Counted from the first letter of the stretch, positions 41,608-51,682 are shown. The stretch is DNA of 64,000 nucleotides from Lacrimispora sp. BS-2 (GCF_040207125.1 NZ_CP157940.1:496001-560000); one strand, 5' to 3'. The notes: generated by a model not told the origin, from the letters alone. Numbers and translations: made by a program.

Positions 41608-43068
41608 TCAATCTCTGAAATGATAGCTTTCCAATAGCTGGTTCTTCATATGCCAAAGCTCATTTGATAAGTCAACGTGAACCTCATGAGGATTTACCAG
41701 ACGGCGGGATTCATCCCAAAGGGTATCAAGTTCCTTTTTACAGTAGGACTGGATGTCCATAACGGCAGGTGTTTTATAAATGCATTTCCCGCCTTTAAAT
41801 ATCTGGACCAGAAGATCTCTCATGGTATAGCTGTTGGGAGCCAGGTGGGTTTTCTTCCAGGTTTCAATGGGATCGAAGAGTAGCAGGGAATGGTTTTCTT
41901 TAAAGACCTCCCCTTCCAGGCAGATCAGGTCGGCAATGATCTTACCGGTTTCTCTGCTGTAAATACGCTTAATGATCTTGTTCCCGGGGTTGGTAATCTT
42001 TTCCGCATTTTCAGAAAGCTTGATCTTTGGGATAAACTGACCGGTCTTTTTATCCAAAATCGCTGCCAGCTTGTAAACGCCGCCAAAGGAAGGGCTGTCC
42101 TTGGAGGTGATCAAATTGGTTCCAACACCCCAGGAGTTAATCGTAGCTCCCTGGATCTTTAAGCTGTTGATCAAAGTCTCGTCAAGGTCATTGGAGGCGG
42201 AGATCACTGCGTTTGTAAATCCGGCTTCATCAAGCATCTTCTTGGCCTTTTTGGAAAGGTATGCCAAGTCTCCGCTGTCTAAACGGATTCCATAAGTAGT
42301 AAGCTTAATTCCGGCCTCCCGCATTTCCTTAAATACCTTGATGGCATTGGGCACACCGGATTTTAACGTATCATAGGTGTCCACCAGAAGAATGCATGCA
42401 GTGGGATAAAGCTTTGCATAGTTGCGGAATGCGGTCAGTTCATCGGGGAAGCTCATGATCCAGCTGTGGGCATGGGTTCCTCTTACCGGAACTTTAAACA
42501 TTTTTCCTGCCAGCACATTGGAGGTGCCGATGCAGCCTGCGATCATGGCAGCCCTGGCGCCGTAAATACCGGCATCCGGTCCCTGGGCGCGGCGCAGTCC
42601 GAATTCCATAACCCCGTCTCCGGCGGCAGCGAATACGACACGGGCTGCTTTTGTGGCGATCAGGCTCTGGTGGTTGATGATGGTAAGCAAAGCGGTTTCG
42701 ATGAGCTGGGCCTCCATAATGGGGGCAATGACTTTTACTAAGGGTTCGCGAGGGAATACGACCGTGCCCTCAGGAATGGCATAGATGTCGCCGGAAAATT
42801 TAAAATGGTGCAGGTATTCCAGAAAATCTTCTTCGAACAAGCCGGTGGATCTTAAATAATCCACATCCTCTTTGCTGAAATGGAGTTCATTCACGTATTC
42901 GATGACCTGTTCCAAGCCTGCGCAGATCGCGTACCCGTTACCTCCCGGATTACTGCGGTAGAAGACATCGAATATAACGGTCTCGTTGGCATCCTTCTCT
43001 TTAAAATACCCCTGCATCATGGTCAATTCATAAAGGTCTGTTAATAAAGTTAAATTGCGCTGGCTCAT
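41608..43068 (-). CDS. pncB: Nicotinate phosphoribosyltransferase
   Basis: 486 residues from ATG at 43068 (minus) after GGAGAACAGCT; eight further codons upstream are unsupported. It makes nicotinate mononucleotide for NAD salvage. Family features: NLTLLTDLYELTMMQGYF at the N-terminus, FEFG-like FGLRRAQGPDAG, GTHAHSWIMSFPDE, IRLDSGDLAYLSKKAKKMLD, ISASNDLDE and the GVGTNLITSKDSPSFGGVYKL loop. Length matches the Firmicute type. Monocistronic. Confidence 0.94.
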   Translation of the reverse strand: MSQRNLTLLTDLYELTMMQGYFKEKDANETVIFDVFYRSNPGGNGYAICAGLEQVIEYVNELHFSKEDVDYLRSTGLFEEDFLEYLHHFKFSGDIYAIPEGTVVFPREPLVKVIAPIMEAQLIETALLTIINHQSLIATKAARVVFAAAGDGVMEFGLRRAQGPDAGIYGARAAMIAGCIGTSNVLAGKMFKVPVRGTHAHSWIMSFPDELTAFRNYAKLYPTACILLVDTYDTLKSGVPNAIKVFKEMREAGIKLTTYGIRLDSGDLAYLSKKAKKMLDEAGFTNAVISASNDLDETLINSLKIQGATINSWGVGTNLITSKDSPSFGGVYKLAAILDKKTGQFIPKIKLSENAEKITNPGNKIIKRIYSRETGKIIADLICLEGEVFKENHSLLLFDPIETWKKTHLAPNSYTMRDLLVQIFKGGKCIYKTPAVMDIQSYCKKELDTLWDESRRLVNPHEVHVDLSNELWHMKNQLLESYHFRD

Positions 43069-43092
43069 AGCTGTTCTCCTTCTTTTTTCCAT

Positions 43093-43274
43093 TTACTAAA
43101 CCTTTTCGCACATTATACCATAAGTTTACAAAAAAACAATGGAATTGACAAAAAATTAACAATGTAATTTGTGGCATGAATATCAAATAAATATTCATAA
43201 ATGATTGAATAATCTAAATAAAAGAATACAATTTGAATATTAATAATTAATTTGTTGTTTTTGTTAAAAAAGTC
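43093..43274. other. AT-rich gap upstream of pncB
   Basis: No gene or clear structure; very AT-rich sequence between the pncB start and the promoter at 43275. It must hold the pncB promoter on the minus strand, but no convincing boxes stand out. Confidence 0.4.
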
Positions 43275-43303
43275 TTGCAAAATATAAAGAGATAGTATAT
43301 AAT
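43275..43303 (+). promoter_or_regulatory. Strong sigma-A promoter without a downstream protein gene
   Basis: TTGCAA (43275-43280) and a perfect TATAAT (43298-43303) separated by 17 bases. Confidence 0.8.
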
Positions 43304-43309
43304 AAAGCC

Positions 43310-43804
43310 ATGAACAAAAGAAAATAATTTCAAATCCGATTTTTCAATTTGTTTCGGAGAATGACGAAGAAAAGGAGGGTGGTTCCGCCGAAAACATAAG
43401 TTTCGCCTGATTGAGCAAAAGGCTTGTTCAGGCAAAAGGCAAAACCGTTAAACCTTAGCAGAGAACCGTGGCTGAAGCCGAAATGAAAATCTACCAATCT
43501 CTTATATGCCTATAGTTCGTTATAACTGCAGAGAAATATTCATCCCATGGGTAATTTTAATTCGTCCCCATTGAATTTTTATTTGGTAGCTGGATAACAA
43601 TATAGAAGAATGAAAATAGCGATGCAGAGAATTTTGATTGTAGATGGTTTTAAGCGAAAGGTACGGGAAAAAATTCATATAGAGCATTCAGAGAACGCAA
43701 TGCAAAAAACAAAACGTGAGAGGTATTTAGGAACCAATGGATGAAAGCATGTAGAACGGGTATCGAATTTCATGAAAGTGAATCGGTACCCGTTCTCCTT
43801 TGTA
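43310..43804 (+). ncRNA. Candidate free-standing non-coding RNA (~490 nt)
   Basis: Bounded by the promoter at 43275 and an intrinsic terminator (AGAACGGGTA 43752-43761 with TACCCGTTCT, then CCTTT). No ORF with a ribosome site spans it. The 5' half has purine-rich unpaired stretches and dyads (GCCTGA / TCAGGC around 43410-43440) and a GGGTGGTTCCGCC segment near 43378 that resembles the T-box antiterminator core. There is no stem I and no downstream gene before its terminator. It does not match RNase P, tmRNA or SRP RNA signatures I know. Confidence 0.5.
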
Positions 43805-43837
43805 TGATTTCGTCTCAGGCGGAAAATCAAAATAGCC

Positions 43838-43866
43838 TTGACATTTCTTTTTTTAATCCCTATAAT
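43838..43866 (+). promoter_or_regulatory. Promoter of the ileS T-box leader
   Basis: TTGACA (43838-43843) and TATAAT (43861-43866) with a 17-base spacer; both boxes are perfect. Confidence 0.88.
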
Positions 43867-43872
43867 TAGAAA

Positions 43873-44150
43873 ATACAGTAATATTAGTATAACCACATCA
43901 TAATAGGAAGAAAAACTTTGATGGAGACAGTAGAACCATGGGAAATCCAAAGAGAGCCGGGGAGGGTGGAAGCCTGGCGAAAGTAGCGTGGGTTCGAATA
44001 TCACTCCGGAGTTTCCGGCTGAAAGCATTGGCGGTAGGTCAGGACGTATTTTCTGCGTTAAAGGAAAGCATATGCTGGTATGCGGTAATAGGTGGTACAA
44101 CGGAGATATAGTGAGGCTTTCGTCCTGATTACGGGATGAGAGCTTTTTTT
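43873..44150 (+). promoter_or_regulatory. T-box leader, isoleucine
   Basis: Stem I contains the AGAGAGCCGGGGAGGGTGGA region and a specifier loop with ATC (44000-44002), an Ile codon. The T-box core AGGTGGTACAACGG (44090-44103) is followed by the terminator GCTTTCGTCC / GGATGAGAGC and seven T (44116-44150). Uncharged tRNA-Ile would pair at the specifier and T-box and allow read-through into ileS. Confidence 0.9.
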
Positions 44151-44178
44151 ATATATGGAGAAATGGAGGTCGCAAAAG

Positions 44179-47100
44179 ATGTACAAGAAAGTTCCTACAG
44201 ACTTGAATTTTGTAGCGCGAGAAAAAGAGGTAGAAAAGTTCTGGGAAGACCATGAGATTTTTGAGAAGAGCATGGAAAACCGTAAGGAAGGGGAGACATA
44301 TACCTTCTATGACGGTCCTCCCACTGCCAATGGGAAACCTCACATCGGTCACGTATTGACCAGAGTTATCAAGGATATGATTCCAAGATACCGGACCATG
44401 AAAGGGTACGACGTTCCCCGTAAGGCCGGCTGGGATACCCACGGACTTCCGGTTGAGCTGGAAGTGGAAAAGATGCTGGGCCTTGACGGTAAGGAACAGA
44501 TTGAGGAATACGGCCTGGAGCCATTTATCAAGTATTGCAAGGAAAGCGTTTGGAAATATAAGGGCATGTGGGAGGATTTCTCCAAGACCGTAGGCTTTTG
44601 GGCCGATATGGATGACCCTTATGTAACGTATGAGAATAATTTTATTGAATCTGAATGGTGGGCGTTAAAGCAGATCTGGGAAAAGGGCCTTTTGTACAAA
44701 GGCTTTAAGATCGTTCCCTACTGTCCGCGGTGCGGAACTCCCTTATCAAGCCATGAGGTAGCCCAGGGATATAAGGATGTAAAGGAGCGCTCCGCCATTG
44801 CCCGTTTTAAGGTAAAGGGAGAAGATGCCTATATTCTGGCATGGACCACAACCCCGTGGACCCTTCCTTCCAACGTAGGCTTATGCGTGAATCCTAATGA
44901 GACCTATGTAAAGGTCCAGACAGGAACCTATACCTATTATATGGCTGAGGCCCTGTGTGAAAAAGTCCTGGAAGAGGAGTACACGGTATTAGAACGGTAC
45001 ACGGGAAAAGATCTGGAATATAAGGAATATGAGCCGTTATTTGACTTTGTAAAACCAAATAAAAAAGCATTTTATGTAACCTGTGATACTTATGTCACCC
45101 TGACAGACGGTACCGGTGTGGTTCATATCGCTCCGGCCTTTGGTGAGGATGACTCCAAGGTGGGCAGAAAATACGATCTTCCCTTTGTGCAGCTGGTCAA
45201 TGCGGCCGGCGAGATGACAGAGGAGACCAAATGGGCAGGCACCTTCTGTAAGAAAGCGGATCCAATGATATTAAAGGACTTAGAAGAGAGAGGACTTTTA
45301 TTCTCCGCGCCTGTATTCGAGCACAGTTATCCCCACTGCTGGAGATGCGATACCCCGCTCATCTATTATGCAAGAGAATCCTGGTTCATCAAGATGACGG
45401 ATGTAAAGGAAGACTTAATCCGCAATAACAATACCATCAACTGGATTCCGGAAAACATCGGAAAAGGACGTTTCGGCGACTGGCTGGAAAATGTTCAGGA
45501 TTGGGGAATCAGCAGAAACCGTTATTGGGGTACTCCTCTTAATGTTTGGGAATGTGAGTGCGGACATCAGCATTCCATCGGAAGCATTGAGGAATTAAAG
45601 GCAATGTCCCTTAATTGTCCTGAGGACATTGAGCTTCACCGCCCATACATCGACGAAGTGACCATCACCTGTCCAAAGTGCAAAAAACAGATGAAGAGAG
45701 TGCCGGAAGTAATCGACTGCTGGTTTGACTCCGGTTCCATGCCCTTTGCACAGCATCACTATCCGTTTGAAAACAAAGATTTGTTTGAGAAACAGTTCCC
45801 GGCTGACTTTATTTCCGAGGCCGTGGATCAGACAAGAGGCTGGTTCTACTCACTCCTTGCCATCTCCACTCTGATTTTCAACAAGGCACCATATAAAAAT
45901 GTAATCGTTCTGGGACATGTCCAGGATGAGAACGGCCAAAAGATGAGTAAATCCAAGGGAAATGCGGTAGACCCCTTTGATGCTCTGGAAACCTATGGGG
46001 CAGATGCCATCCGCTGGTACTTCTATGTGAACAGCGCTCCATGGCTGCCTAACCGTTTCCATGGGAAAGCAGTTATGGAAGGACAGCGCAAATTTATGGG
46101 TACTCTTTGGAATACCTATGCATTCTTTGTGCTTTATGCGAATATTGATGAATTTGACCCCACAAAATACAGTTTGGAATACGATAAGCTTCCTGTTATG
46201 GATAAATGGCTTCTCTCCAAGCTGAACACTTTGGTGGGGGATGTAGATGCTTTCCTTTCCGGCTATCAGATTCCGGAAGCGGCAAGAGCGCTTCAGGATT
46301 TTGTTGACGATATGAGCAACTGGTATGTACGCCGAAGCAGAGAACGCTTTTGGGCAAAGGGAATGGAGCAGGATAAGATCAATGCTTATATGACTCTTTA
46401 CACAGCTCTTGTTACCGTAAGCAAGGCAGCGGCTCCCCTGATCCCGTTTATGACCGAAGAGATTTATCAGAACATGGTCTGCAGCGTGGATAAGACTGCA
46501 CCGGAGAGCATCCATTTGTGTGATTATCCTGTGGCCAATAAAGCCTATATCGATAAGCAGCTGGAAACTGACATGGATGAAGTATTAAAAATCGTAGTCA
46601 TGGGCCGGTCTGCCAGAAATACAGCCAATTTAAAGAACCGCCAGCCTATTGGCCAGATGTTCGTAAAAGCACCTCATGTACTCCCTGTATTTTATCAGGA
46701 AATCATTGAGGAGGAGCTGAACGTAAAAAAGGTAGTATTTACTGATGATGTAAGGGATTTCACATCCTACAGCTTTAAACCCCAGTTAAAAACTGTTGGG
46801 CCAAAATACGGCAAGCAGCTGGGAGCCATCAAAAAGGCCCTTTTAGAGGTCAATGGCAATGAGGCTATGGACACCTTAAATGAAACAGGCGCCCTCACCT
46901 TTACATTTGACGGAACAGAGGTTGTGCTCACCAAGGAAGACCTTCTCATTGACACTGCTCAGACAGAGGGCTACGTATCCGAGGGTGATAATACCATCAC
47001 GGTTGTCCTGGACACTAATTTAACGCCGGAGCTTTTGGCGGAGGGATTTGTGCGCGAGCTGATCAGCAAGATCCAGACCATGCGTAAGGAAGCCGGATTT

Positions 47101-47292
47101 GAGGTGACGGATCACATCCTGGTATACAGCAAAGGCAATGAAAAAATTGCCGGTATATTAAAGAACCATGAAGAAGAAGTAAAAAGCGAGGTACTCGCGG
47201 AAAACATCAGTCTTGAAACACTGGCTGGTTATGTAAAAGAATGGAACATTAACGGTGAAAATGTAACTCTTGGTGTGGAGAAGTTTCAGTAA
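44179..47292 (+). CDS. ileS: Isoleucyl-tRNA synthetase
   Basis: 1037 residues from ATG 44179 (GGAGGTCGCAAAAG upstream); GTG or ATG candidates further up lie inside the leader. It charges tRNA-Ile. HIGH motif in NGKPHIGHVLTR (about 54-58), editing domain with WTTTPWTLPSNV, KMSKSKGN near 588, and zinc-type Cys pairs (CPRCGTPLSSHE; CECGHQHS). The length and the long C-terminal region fit the second bacterial type (IleS2-like), which is often mupirocin tolerant, but sequence comparison is needed to confirm the type. Controlled by the T-box leader. Confidence 0.96.
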   Translation: MYKKVPTDLNFVAREKEVEKFWEDHEIFEKSMENRKEGETYTFYDGPPTANGKPHIGHVLTRVIKDMIPRYRTMKGYDVPRKAGWDTHGLPVELEVEKMLGLDGKEQIEEYGLEPFIKYCKESVWKYKGMWEDFSKTVGFWADMDDPYVTYENNFIESEWWALKQIWEKGLLYKGFKIVPYCPRCGTPLSSHEVAQGYKDVKERSAIARFKVKGEDAYILAWTTTPWTLPSNVGLCVNPNETYVKVQTGTYTYYMAEALCEKVLEEEYTVLERYTGKDLEYKEYEPLFDFVKPNKKAFYVTCDTYVTLTDGTGVVHIAPAFGEDDSKVGRKYDLPFVQLVNAAGEMTEETKWAGTFCKKADPMILKDLEERGLLFSAPVFEHSYPHCWRCDTPLIYYARESWFIKMTDVKEDLIRNNNTINWIPENIGKGRFGDWLENVQDWGISRNRYWGTPLNVWECECGHQHSIGSIEELKAMSLNCPEDIELHRPYIDEVTITCPKCKKQMKRVPEVIDCWFDSGSMPFAQHHYPFENKDLFEKQFPADFISEAVDQTRGWFYSLLAISTLIFNKAPYKNVIVLGHVQDENGQKMSKSKGNAVDPFDALETYGADAIRWYFYVNSAPWLPNRFHGKAVMEGQRKFMGTLWNTYAFFVLYANIDEFDPTKYSLEYDKLPVMDKWLLSKLNTLVGDVDAFLSGYQIPEAARALQDFVDDMSNWYVRRSRERFWAKGMEQDKINAYMTLYTALVTVSKAAAPLIPFMTEEIYQNMVCSVDKTAPESIHLCDYPVANKAYIDKQLETDMDEVLKIVVMGRSARNTANLKNRQPIGQMFVKAPHVLPVFYQEIIEEELNVKKVVFTDDVRDFTSYSFKPQLKTVGPKYGKQLGAIKKALLEVNGNEAMDTLNETGALTFTFDGTEVVLTKEDLLIDTAQTEGYVSEGDNTITVVLDTNLTPELLAEGFVRELISKIQTMRKEAGFEVTDHILVYSKGNEKIAGILKNHEEEVKSEVLAENISLETLAGYVKEWNINGENVTLGVEKFQ

Positions 47293-47313
47293 ACGGTTAG
47301 GAGGCCTTGTAGA

Positions 47314-49776
47314 ATGAGTATGGGATTTGATAAGGAGATCTTTAAGAAAAGTGTTCTGTTTAATATGAAGAATGTGTTCCGTAAGACAGTTGATGAGGCT
47401 ACTCCGGAGCAGATGTACCAGGCAGTTGCCTATGCGGTAAAGGATGTTATCATAGATGAATGGATCGCAACCCATAAGGAGTACGAAGAGCAGGATGTAA
47501 AAACCCTGTATTATCTTTCAATGGAATTCCTGATGGGCCGCGCCCTGGGCAATAACATCATAAGCATTATGGCTCAGCCCGAGGTAAAGGAAATTCTTGA
47601 AGAACTGGGCTTTGACTTAAACACCATCGAGGACCAGGAGCCGGACCCTGCTCTTGGAAACGGGGGGCTTGGCCGTCTTGCGGCCTGCTTCCTGGATTCC
47701 CTGGCAACTCTTGGATATCCAGCCTATGGCTGCGGCATCCGATACCGCTACGGTATGTTCAAACAGAAAATAGAAGGCGGATATCAGGTAGAAGTACCTG
47801 ATGACTGGCTGAAGAACGGGTATCCATTTGAGCTTCGCCGCGCAGAATATGCCACTGAGGTTAAATTCGGCGGTTATGTAAATACCATACGGGAAAACGG
47901 CAGGGAACGCTTTGTCCAGGAGGGATACCAGTCAGTCCTGGCCGTTCCCTATGATATGCCCATTGTGGGATACGGAAACAATGTGGTCAATACCTTAAGG
48001 ATCTGGGATGCCCAGGCCATTAACACCTTCAGCCTGGACTCCTTTGACAGGGGCGACTACCAGAAGGCCGTGGAACAGGAAAACCTGGCTAAAACCATCG
48101 TAGAGGTCCTTTATCCTAACGACAATCATTATGCAGGAAAGGAACTCCGCCTGAAACAGCAGTATTTCTTCATTTCCGCCAGTGTACAGAGAGCGGTCAA
48201 GAAATACATGGAAAAGCATGAAGACATACATAAGTTCTTCGAGAAGACGATTTTCCAGTTAAATGATACCCATCCCACTGTGGCAGTTCCGGAGCTTATG
48301 AGAATCCTGCTTGACGATTACAGCTTAAGCTGGGATGAAGCATGGGAGATCACCACAAAGACCTGCGCCTATACAAACCATACCATTATGTCGGAAGCCC
48401 TGGAAAAATGGCCTATTGAGCTGTTTTCCAGGCTGCTTCCAAGAATCTACCAGATCGTGGAAGAAATCAACCGGAGATTCCAGCAAAAGATCATGGAGAC
48501 CTATCCCGGCAGCCAGGAAAAGCTTCGGAAAATGTCCATCGTTTATGATGGTCAGGTCCGCATGGCTAATCTGGCTATTGTGGGAGGCTTCTCAGTAAAC
48601 GGTGTTGCCAGGCTCCATACAGAGATTTTAAAGAATCAGGAGCTAAAGGACTTCTACCAGATGATGCCGGAAAAATTCAATAACAAGACCAATGGCATCA
48701 CCCAGAGGCGGTTCCTTCTTCATGGAAACCCTCTTTTGGCTGAATGGGTCACGAAAAAGATCGGAAACGACTGGATCACCGATCTGCCTCATATACACCG
48801 TCTGGCAATCTATGCTGAAGATCCCAGGTGTCAGCAGGAATTTATGGACATCAAATACCAGAACAAGGTGCGCCTGGCAAAATATATTAAAGAGCATAAC
48901 GGCATTGATGTGGATCCCAGATCCATGTTTGATGTGCAGGTAAAACGCCTCCACGAATATAAGAGGCAGCTTATGAACATCCTGCACGTCATGTATTTGT
49001 ACAATCAGCTAAAGGATAACCCAAACCTTGATATGGTTCCAAGAACCTTTTTGTTCGGCGCAAAGGCGGCGGCAGGCTATAAGCGTGCAAAGCTGACCAT
49101 TAAGCTGATCAATGCGGTGGCTGATGTCATTAACAACGACAGAAGCATCGGCGGCAAGCTAAAGGTGGTCTTCATTGAAGATTATAAGGTATCCAATGCG
49201 GAAATCATCTTTGCTGCGGCAGATGTGAGCGAGCAGATATCCACGGCAAGCAAGGAGGCCTCTGGTACCGGAAATATGAAATTCATGCTAAACGGCGCTC
49301 TGACTCTTGGAACCATGGATGGAGCCAATGTGGAAATCGTAGAGGAAGTGGGAGCGGAGAATGCCTTTATCTTTGGCATGTCCTCTGATGAGGTGATCCG
49401 TTACGAGAACGAGGGCGGATACAATCCCATGGAGATTTTCAACAATAATTATGAGATCCGCAGAGTGTTGATGCAGCTGATCAACGGCTACTATTCTCCC
49501 CAGGATCCGGAGCTGTTCCGCGATATTTATAACTCCTTATTAAATACCCAGAGCAGTGATCATGCGGATACGTACTTTATTTTAAAGGATTTCCCATCCT
49601 ATGCAGAGGCCCAGCGCCGAATCGATCAGGCCTACCGGAATGAAGGATGGTGGGCGAAGGCCGCTATTTTAAATGTGGCCTGCAGCGGCAAGTTTACCTC
49701 AGACCGGACCATTGAAGAATATGTAAAGGATATCTGGCACTTAGAGAAGGTAAAGGTGGAGCTGGAAGAAGTATAA
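47314..49776 (+). CDS. glgP: Glycogen/starch/alpha-glucan phosphorylase
   Basis: 820 residues, ATG after GGTTAGGAGGCCTTGTAGA. It releases glucose-1-phosphate from glycogen. Features: DPALGNGGLGRLAACFLDS, YGIRYRYGMF-type active site loop (CGIRYRYGMF), NDTHPTVAVPELMR, VQVKRLHEYKRQLMN, and PLP Lys656 in SGTGNMKFMLNGAL. Full length. It follows ileS by 21 bases and may be partly co-transcribed; a strong terminator follows. Confidence 0.96.
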   Translation: MSMGFDKEIFKKSVLFNMKNVFRKTVDEATPEQMYQAVAYAVKDVIIDEWIATHKEYEEQDVKTLYYLSMEFLMGRALGNNIISIMAQPEVKEILEELGFDLNTIEDQEPDPALGNGGLGRLAACFLDSLATLGYPAYGCGIRYRYGMFKQKIEGGYQVEVPDDWLKNGYPFELRRAEYATEVKFGGYVNTIRENGRERFVQEGYQSVLAVPYDMPIVGYGNNVVNTLRIWDAQAINTFSLDSFDRGDYQKAVEQENLAKTIVEVLYPNDNHYAGKELRLKQQYFFISASVQRAVKKYMEKHEDIHKFFEKTIFQLNDTHPTVAVPELMRILLDDYSLSWDEAWEITTKTCAYTNHTIMSEALEKWPIELFSRLLPRIYQIVEEINRRFQQKIMETYPGSQEKLRKMSIVYDGQVRMANLAIVGGFSVNGVARLHTEILKNQELKDFYQMMPEKFNNKTNGITQRRFLLHGNPLLAEWVTKKIGNDWITDLPHIHRLAIYAEDPRCQQEFMDIKYQNKVRLAKYIKEHNGIDVDPRSMFDVQVKRLHEYKRQLMNILHVMYLYNQLKDNPNLDMVPRTFLFGAKAAAGYKRAKLTIKLINAVADVINNDRSIGGKLKVVFIEDYKVSNAEIIFAAADVSEQISTASKEASGTGNMKFMLNGALTLGTMDGANVEIVEEVGAENAFIFGMSSDEVIRYENEGGYNPMEIFNNNYEIRRVLMQLINGYYSPQDPELFRDIYNSLLNTQSSDHADTYFILKDFPSYAEAQRRIDQAYRNEGWWAKAAILNVACSGKFTSDRTIEEYVKDIWHLEKVKVELEEV

Positions 49777-49782
49777 GATTGC

Positions 49783-49818
49783 AAAAACGTCCCGGAAGTG
49801 ATTCCGGGGCGTTTTTTT
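49783..49818 (+). terminator. Terminator after glgP
   Basis: AAAAACGTCCCGGAA pairs with TTCCGGGGCGTTTTT (one mismatch), ending in a T-run. Confidence 0.9.
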
Positions 49819-49872
49819 GCATATATTGAACAAGGGTTCCGGTCATGGAAGCAGAAAGGACGGTGATTGGGT

Positions 49873-50793
49873 ATGATGAAAAAAATGGTTGTGGCGTGTA
49901 TCCTTGCGCTGTTGTTTCCATATATAATCACTCTGGCATGGACGGGGAAGATTGAGGCGGAGAAGGAGATGCCTATCATTACCAGCGGAAAGAAGATCAT
50001 TCTGGACAGGAAAAGCGGAGAATCTTATATGGATGTGGAAGAATATCTTCCTGGTGTGGTGGCAAAGCAGATGCCGGCTGACTATGGCAGGGAAGCTCTC
50101 AGAGCCCAGGCGATCATTGCCCGGACATACATCTATGGAAAAATGAACGGTCAGAATGAAGTGAAGGAATCGGAGCTTCACATGGAATATCTGGAACAAC
50201 AGCAGATGGAAAAGCTGTGGGGAAGCGAATCCTTTGTAGCCAGCTATCAGGCGGTGGAAAATGCGGTTCGGTCCACTGCGAAAACAGTAATGATGTATGA
50301 GGGAAAACTGATCGATCCCTTATTTCACCGGGCCAGCACCGGGAAGACCAGGGCAGGAGATGAAAATCATCCATATCTGCAGGAAGCTGCCAGCCCCAGA
50401 GATGTGGAAGCTGAAGGCTTTCTCACCATGGTTACATATAAAAAAGAAGATTTCGCGGAAAAAATCAATCAGATCTCCGGCGACGTGCCTGTGAAGGCAG
50501 ATCAGATTCCGGGAAGCATACAGATCGTTCTCAGGGATGAGGAAGGATATGTGGGGCAGATCCAGATTGGCACCAGGGTTTATACAGGAGAGGAAATCCA
50601 GCGGGTCCTGGGACTTTCGACCTCTGCCTATGGTTTTGAAGAATATGAAGGCGGAATCCGTGTGGTCTGCCAGGGAATCGGGCATGGATATGGTATGAGC
50701 CAGTATGGTGCCAGGTGCAAAGCAGAAGAAGGGTGGACGGCAGAACAAATTCTTCCCTATTTTTATAAAAATATTGTTTTAATTTCTGAATAA
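49873..50793 (+). CDS. spoIID: Stage II sporulation protein D (SpoIID lytic transglycosylase)
   Basis: About 306 residues; ATG 49873 is preferred over TTG 49867, with GGTGAT and AAAGGA upstream. One N-terminal membrane anchor (VVACILALLFPYIITLAW), then the SpoIID domain: VEEYLPGVVAKQMPADYGRE with the catalytic Glu before ALRAQAIIARTYIYG, DPLFHRASTGKT, and the C-terminal GIGHGYGMSQYGA. It cuts septal peptidoglycan during engulfment, together with SpoIIP and SpoIIM. Its neighbour spoIIQ is the usual one in Clostridia. Confidence 0.93.
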   Translation: MMKKMVVACILALLFPYIITLAWTGKIEAEKEMPIITSGKKIILDRKSGESYMDVEEYLPGVVAKQMPADYGREALRAQAIIARTYIYGKMNGQNEVKESELHMEYLEQQQMEKLWGSESFVASYQAVENAVRSTAKTVMMYEGKLIDPLFHRASTGKTRAGDENHPYLQEAASPRDVEAEGFLTMVTYKKEDFAEKINQISGDVPVKADQIPGSIQIVLRDEEGYVGQIQIGTRVYTGEEIQRVLGLSTSAYGFEEYEGGIRVVCQGIGHGYGMSQYGARCKAEEGWTAEQILPYFYKNIVLISE

Positions 50794-50816
50794 CTCTTTC
50801 ACTCTTGGTAAGAATA
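50788..50816 (+). promoter_or_regulatory. Candidate forespore (sigma-F/G-type) promoter before spoIIQ
   Basis: GAATA (50788-50792) and GGTAAGAATA (50807-50816), the latter matching GGnnAnAnTR, are 14 bases apart and lie just before the spoIIQ ribosome site. In Bacillus spoIIQ is sigma-F dependent. Confidence 0.55.
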
Positions 50817-50833
50817 TTATCGAGGTGATAAAC

Positions 50834-51589
50834 GTGAAGGAAAAAATAAGTCAATTGTTCAAGGATAAAGTATTCCTTGTCCTGTTGGTTCTAGGCCTGC
50901 TGACTATAGTAGCTGCAGCAGGAGTCATTACCGTTCAAAGAGGAAATGGTGGAGGAGAAAGCCCTTATCTGCAAGTACCGGATCAGAGCAATATGATTGT
51001 TGAAGAATCAGTCCCCCAGGAAACACAAGTGGCAGTTGCAGGAGACTCCAATGCAACAGAGGAAGAGGAAATGCAGGTAGCTGATTCCAATAAAGCTACT
51101 GCAGAACAGGAAACACAAGCACCGGCAGTAAAAGCCGGAACAGGCAAAAATGCGGCAAAGTCTCTGGTACTTAATTTTGGTGATGCTACCAGAATGACCT
51201 GGCCAATCCGCGGAAATGTGATTTTAGACTACAGCATGGATAACACGATTTATTTTCCAACTCTGGATCAGTATAAATGCAATCCAGGGCTTGTGATCCA
51301 GGGAGATGTAAGTACTCCGGTTGTAGCACCTGCCAATGCAAAGGTGCAGGAAGTCGGCTCCAATGAAGAAATTGGAAGCTACGTTGTCTTAAATTTAGGC
51401 AACAATTATACTGCCATCTGCGGCCAGTTAAAAGAATTGCAGGTAGTGGAAAATGAGTATATCAAAGAAGGGCAGGTTTTAGGCTATGTCCAGGAGCCTA
51501 CCAAATATTATTCCGTGGAAGGCGCCAACGTATACTTTGAATTAACTCATAATGATAAGACCATTGATCCGTTGGATCATATGCAGTAA
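50834..51589 (+). CDS. spoIIQ: SpoIIQ-like M23-fold protein with degenerate active site
   Basis: 251 residues from GTG 50834 with GAGGTG 8-13 bases upstream; GTG 50825 overlaps that site. TM anchor at ~10-32 (KVFLVLLVLGLLTIVAAAG), an acidic linker rich in Glu/Thr/Ala to ~115, then a LytM/M23 domain (~135-250). The usual zinc residues are missing: NPGLVIQGDVSTPV has Asn where HxGxD is expected, and VYFELTH replaces HLHFE. SpoIIQ forms the forespore side of the SpoIIQ-SpoIIIAH channel and need not be an enzyme. Adjacent to spoIID. Confidence 0.9.
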   Translation: MKEKISQLFKDKVFLVLLVLGLLTIVAAAGVITVQRGNGGGESPYLQVPDQSNMIVEESVPQETQVAVAGDSNATEEEEMQVADSNKATAEQETQAPAVKAGTGKNAAKSLVLNFGDATRMTWPIRGNVILDYSMDNTIYFPTLDQYKCNPGLVIQGDVSTPVVAPANAKVQEVGSNEEIGSYVVLNLGNNYTAICGQLKELQVVENEYIKEGQVLGYVQEPTKYYSVEGANVYFELTHNDKTIDPLDHMQ

Positions 51590-51682
51590 TTCAGAAATAG
51601 GAAATCTCAGAAAAAAAGTTATAAAAAAATAATAAATTGTTCATATGTGATTAAGAGTCATCTGCTATACTATAACCGATCA

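Noticed and set aside
43370..43440. A second T-box at GGGTGGTTCCGCC
   Set aside because: There is no stem I or specifier region between the promoter and this motif, and no aminoacyl or amino-acid gene follows its terminator.
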